A stretch of 64,000 nucleotides of DNA, from contig NZ_WMID02000017.1 of NCBI RefSeq assembly GCF_009711165.2, positions 1 to 64,000 on the forward strand, given 5' to 3'. Both the position numbers and the translations under genes were made by a program. The notes under the pieces are model-generated. The model did not search any database. It worked only from the letters and a program-made list of their open reading frames with translations, and had not been told where the DNA came from. This DNA is from Flavobacterium sp. MC2016-06. Its GTDB lineage: Bacteria > Bacteroidota > Bacteroidia > Flavobacteriales > Flavobacteriaceae. Of this stretch, positions 61,712 through 64,000 are shown piece after piece; position 1 is the first letter of the stretch; the number at the start of each line of letters is the position of its first letter.

Positions 61712-63067
61712 ATGTTAGTACTACTATTTAAAAATTTCATAAGATCAAAGGGTACCAAAATTGGATTACTTTTTTTATTATTAATTGGATTAATAAGCCT
61801 TTTAATTGGTCATCAATTTCAGCAGAAACAGCAAAATAATATTAGAGAAGCAGTTGCTTATCAAAAGGAACATATTGCCAGAAATGCTGCGTATCATAAA
61901 GACGAAATTGGGCTTATGCTTTATTACGTCAAATTTTCATTGGTCAATAACACGCTTCCTATTAATAGTCTGGCCATTGGGCAGCGCGATGTAAATCCAT
62001 CGATTCAGAGTGTAAACATTCGTGGTTTAGAAGCGCAGAAATACGATTCGGAACTTAATAATCCGAATAATCTTTTGTCTGGAAATATTGATTTCAGCTT
62101 TGTTTTAATTTATCTTTTTCCGCTTTTAATTATTGCTTTTTCATATAATATTATTTCCGAAGAAAAAGAAAGCGGCACCTGGAAAATTGTGGCTGTGCAA
62201 AGTCAAAACATCTTCATCTACATTCTTAAACTATTTTACATCAGAATTTTAGGCTTGATTGCATTGCTTTTTTTACTGCTTTTTATTGCCGTTTTGTTTT
62301 TGAATATTCCGATTGATGTTTCGCTTTTCACCTTTTTTGGACTTGGCGTTTTGTATATTCTTTTTTGGTTTGCAGTTTGCTTTTTTATTGTTTCATTGCA
62401 AAAACATTCGAATTTCAATGCCGTTATTTTATTAACGATTTGGTTATTTTTAATCATCATTCTTCCTGCTGCGCTGAATACTTATATTGTCAATACCTAT
62501 AAAGTTCCAGAGGCTTTAGAATTAACGTTACAGCAACGAAATGCGTATCACGAAAAATGGGATACCGACAAAAAAACAACTATAGATAAATTTTACAATC
62601 ATTATCCGCAGTTTAAACATTACGGCGTTCCAGAATCAGAATTCAACTGGCTTTGGTATTTTGCCATGCAGCAAGCGGGTGATGATGAATCTGCAGAAAA
62701 ATCTAAAGAATTAGAATCGAAATTAGAACAGCGAAACCAAGCCAGCCAAATGATTGCGTTGTTTTTCCCAACATTGCACACACAAATTCAACTTAACGAA
62801 ACTGCCAAATCAGATTTAGGAAATCAGCTTTTATTTTTGAAAGAAACCAAACAATTTCACGAAAAGATGAGATTGCATTTTTATCCAAAAATATTTGATA
62901 ATGCGCCTGTAAATCAGGAAAAATGGGAAGATCTTAAAGTCGTAACTTTCAAAGATTCTTCTAAAAATAATTGGGTTAAATCCTTTTTACCGTTATTACT
63001 TTTCAATTTAATTTTGATTGGTTTTGGATGGCGAAATTTTAGAAACACCAAGAAGCAAACATTCTAG
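61712..63067 (+). CDS. ABC transporter permease, DUF3526 type (second subunit)
   Basis: 451 residues from ATG 61712 (MLVLLFKNFIRSKGTKIGLL), one base after the previous stop. Same layout as its neighbour: helix, loop with NSLAIGQRDVNPSI, helix, SYNIISEEKESGTWKIVAVQ motif, membrane block, loop, final helix. Forms a heterodimeric permease with the preceding gene (inference). A longer frame from TTG 61682 is not needed. Confidence 0.85.
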   Translation: MLVLLFKNFIRSKGTKIGLLFLLLIGLISLLIGHQFQQKQQNNIREAVAYQKEHIARNAAYHKDEIGLMLYYVKFSLVNNTLPINSLAIGQRDVNPSIQSVNIRGLEAQKYDSELNNPNNLLSGNIDFSFVLIYLFPLLIIAFSYNIISEEKESGTWKIVAVQSQNIFIYILKLFYIRILGLIALLFLLLFIAVLFLNIPIDVSLFTFFGLGVLYILFWFAVCFFIVSLQKHSNFNAVILLTIWLFLIIILPAALNTYIVNTYKVPEALELTLQQRNAYHEKWDTDKKTTIDKFYNHYPQFKHYGVPESEFNWLWYFAMQQAGDDESAEKSKELESKLEQRNQASQMIALFFPTLHTQIQLNETAKSDLGNQLLFLKETKQFHEKMRLHFYPKIFDNAPVNQEKWEDLKVVTFKDSSKNNWVKSFLPLLLFNLILIGFGWRNFRNTKKQTF

Positions 63068-63075
63068 GTAATTAT

Positions 63076-63183
63076 TTAAACCATATAAGTTATATAAGTT
63101 CATATTAATATACTTTGTGTAATAAGACAGTATATTTTATTAGCGCTTGCCTTAAATTAACTTATATAACTTATATGGTTTAA
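63076..63183. repeat. Intergenic inverted repeat with 25-bp perfect arms
   Basis: TTAAACCATATAAGTTATAT (63076 on, 25 bp) and its exact complement at 63159-63183, with a 58-bp centre. Lies after the permease operon and may serve as a 3' hairpin. Confidence 0.9.
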
Positions 63184-63267
63184 AATATTTTCTACGCTTA
63201 TTCTGAATAAAAAAATATGTTTTACCCTTTATTTGAATTTTATTTAGAATTAATATAAATAAACTTT

Positions 63268-63275
63268 TATATTTG
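63268..63275 (+). promoter_or_regulatory. -7 element of the sigma-factor gene
   Basis: TATATTTG fits TAnnTTTG, 76 nt before the ATG at 63352. Confidence 0.6.
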
Positions 63276-63351
63276 CCGCATTCCGAGCAAAATCAACATA
63301 AGTAGTCCTAAAATAAATTACTTATATTGCTCTCCAAAGTAATCCGGTTTA

Positions 63352-63951
63352 ATGAATAATAATTGTAGTTTAGAGTCTGATAAATTTGAATCTTTCAAAG
63401 AAGGAGACGAAACTGCATTCACCTATTTTTACGATAAATACTTTCGCAGAATACAATCTTTTAGTGTTCAGTTTATTCACGATGCCGAAGAAGCCGAAAA
63501 CTTGGCTCAAGAAGCTTTCTTAAACTTATGGCAGAACAGAGCAACCATTGATTCTATCAACGGAATTCAATCTTTCTTGTATACTTATGCCAAATCAAAA
63601 TGCTTAAATCTTATTCGTCATAATAAGGTAAAGGATAAATTTAAAAGTGACGTATTAAATCAAAAAGAAAGAGAATTGGATATTGAAGTTTTAAATTCAA
63701 TTCAGTTTGATACTTTAGAATTAACCGAATTAGAACGCATAATTCAGGATTCTATCAACGATTTACCACCCAAAACCAGAGAGGTTTTTATAAAGAAACG
63801 CTTTGAGAATAAAAAAAATTCGGAAATCGCCGAAGAAATGCAAGTTACTCTAAAAGCTGTAGAAGCCCACATGACAAAGGCTTTGAAGATTATGAAGACT
63901 AAATTATCCGATTATTTATTTGTGATTTTTATTCTTATTTGTAATAATTAA
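63352..63951 (+). CDS. ECF-type RNA polymerase sigma-70 factor
   Basis: 199 residues. Region 2 reads FYDKYFRRIQSFSVQFIHDA followed by EEAENLAQEAFLNLWQ; region 4 reads INDLPPKTREVFIKKRFENK then NSEIAEEMQVTLKAVEAHM. This is the Bacteroidota sigma family often paired with FecR-like anti-sigma factors and SusCD loci; the anti-sigma gene may lie just beyond the window. A hydrophobic end (FVIFILICNN) is present. Confidence 0.9.
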   Translation: MNNNCSLESDKFESFKEGDETAFTYFYDKYFRRIQSFSVQFIHDAEEAENLAQEAFLNLWQNRATIDSINGIQSFLYTYAKSKCLNLIRHNKVKDKFKSDVLNQKERELDIEVLNSIQFDTLELTELERIIQDSINDLPPKTREVFIKKRFENKKNSEIAEEMQVTLKAVEAHMTKALKIMKTKLSDYLFVIFILICNN

Positions 63952-64000
63952 AAATAAAAGATAGGGTATTTTAATGCTGAAGTGTACTTACTATAGCGAG
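63952..64000. other. Window end
   Basis: No feature seen in the last 49 bases. Confidence 0.5.

Noticed and set aside
1..64000. Prophage, integron or integrative element
   Set aside because: No integrase, transposase, phage structural gene or tRNA-associated attachment repeat was found.

Overview
The window looks like a chromosomal segment of a low-GC Bacteroidota, most likely Flavobacterium or a close relative. Evidence: a type IX secretion (T9SS) C-terminal sorting domain on a SprB-repeat adhesin, a SusC/SusD pair, LytTR/LytS-type two-component systems, lipoproteins, A-rich ribosome sites, and many promoters carrying the Bacteroidota -7 element TAnnTTTG. I saw no rRNA, tRNA, CRISPR array, integrase, transposase or phage structural gene.

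Layout. 1-3.2 kb: the 3' part of a giant repeat adhesin plus an outer-membrane barrel protein. 3.2-6.7 kb: polysaccharide deacetylase, two TetR regulators and a zinc alcohol dehydrogenase with paired candidate TetR operators. 7.1-20.9 kb: detoxification and redox genes under many local regulators: HxlR/nitroreductase, TetR/MFS exporter with two identical-type operators, AraC, HD hydrolase, Crp/Fnr with a palindrome in front of yceI, tautomerase, SDR, nitronate monooxygenase, DoxX, a LytTR/LytS pair, a DUF1223 protein and an Ohr-type peroxidase. 20.9-22.6 kb: secreted alpha/beta hydrolase and cupin. 23.0-26.2 kb: a two-gene Hachiman (HamA/HamB) antiphage system. 26.2-33.8 kb: SDR/HxlR, Na+/H+ antiporter, OxyR/OsmC, a secreted hydrolase and a TetR/SDR divergent pair.

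34-40.7 kb is a decayed or accessory stretch: a 49-aa/164-aa overlapping gene pair, an epimerase gene interrupted by one in-frame amber codon, about 1.5 kb of AT-rich DNA without genes, a six-unit tandem array (169-179 bp period), a frameshifted metallo-beta-lactamase-fold gene, a quinone-reductase-like gene and a GNAT acetyltransferase. 40.8-50.6 kb forms one functional locus: LytS-type sensor kinase, large metzincin protease, SusC, SusD and LytTR response regulator, suggesting a two-component-controlled peptide/protein acquisition system. 51-56.2 kb: TauE/SafE exporter with DUF1634 partner, LLM flavin oxidoreductase, thiolase and an atypical DapB-like protein. 56.5-63.1 kb: a His/Cys-rich small secreted protein, then an ABC ATPase, a TonB-dependent siderophore-type receptor and two DUF3526-type permeases in one operon behind a TAnnTTTG promoter with an overlapping palindrome. 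The window ends with an ECF sigma factor.

Long imperfect inverted repeats, often of related sequence, sit between many genes; two copies of a MITE-like element and a tandem duplication that captured both flanking gene ends are also visible. Several gene starts were moved downstream because the longest-ORF start lies inside a recognisable promoter element. The best-supported recognised system is Hachiman, which is already known. The less familiar candidates are the 34.07-34.70 kb overlapping pair, the kinase/protease/SusCD/regulator locus, and the ABC/TonB-receptor operon.
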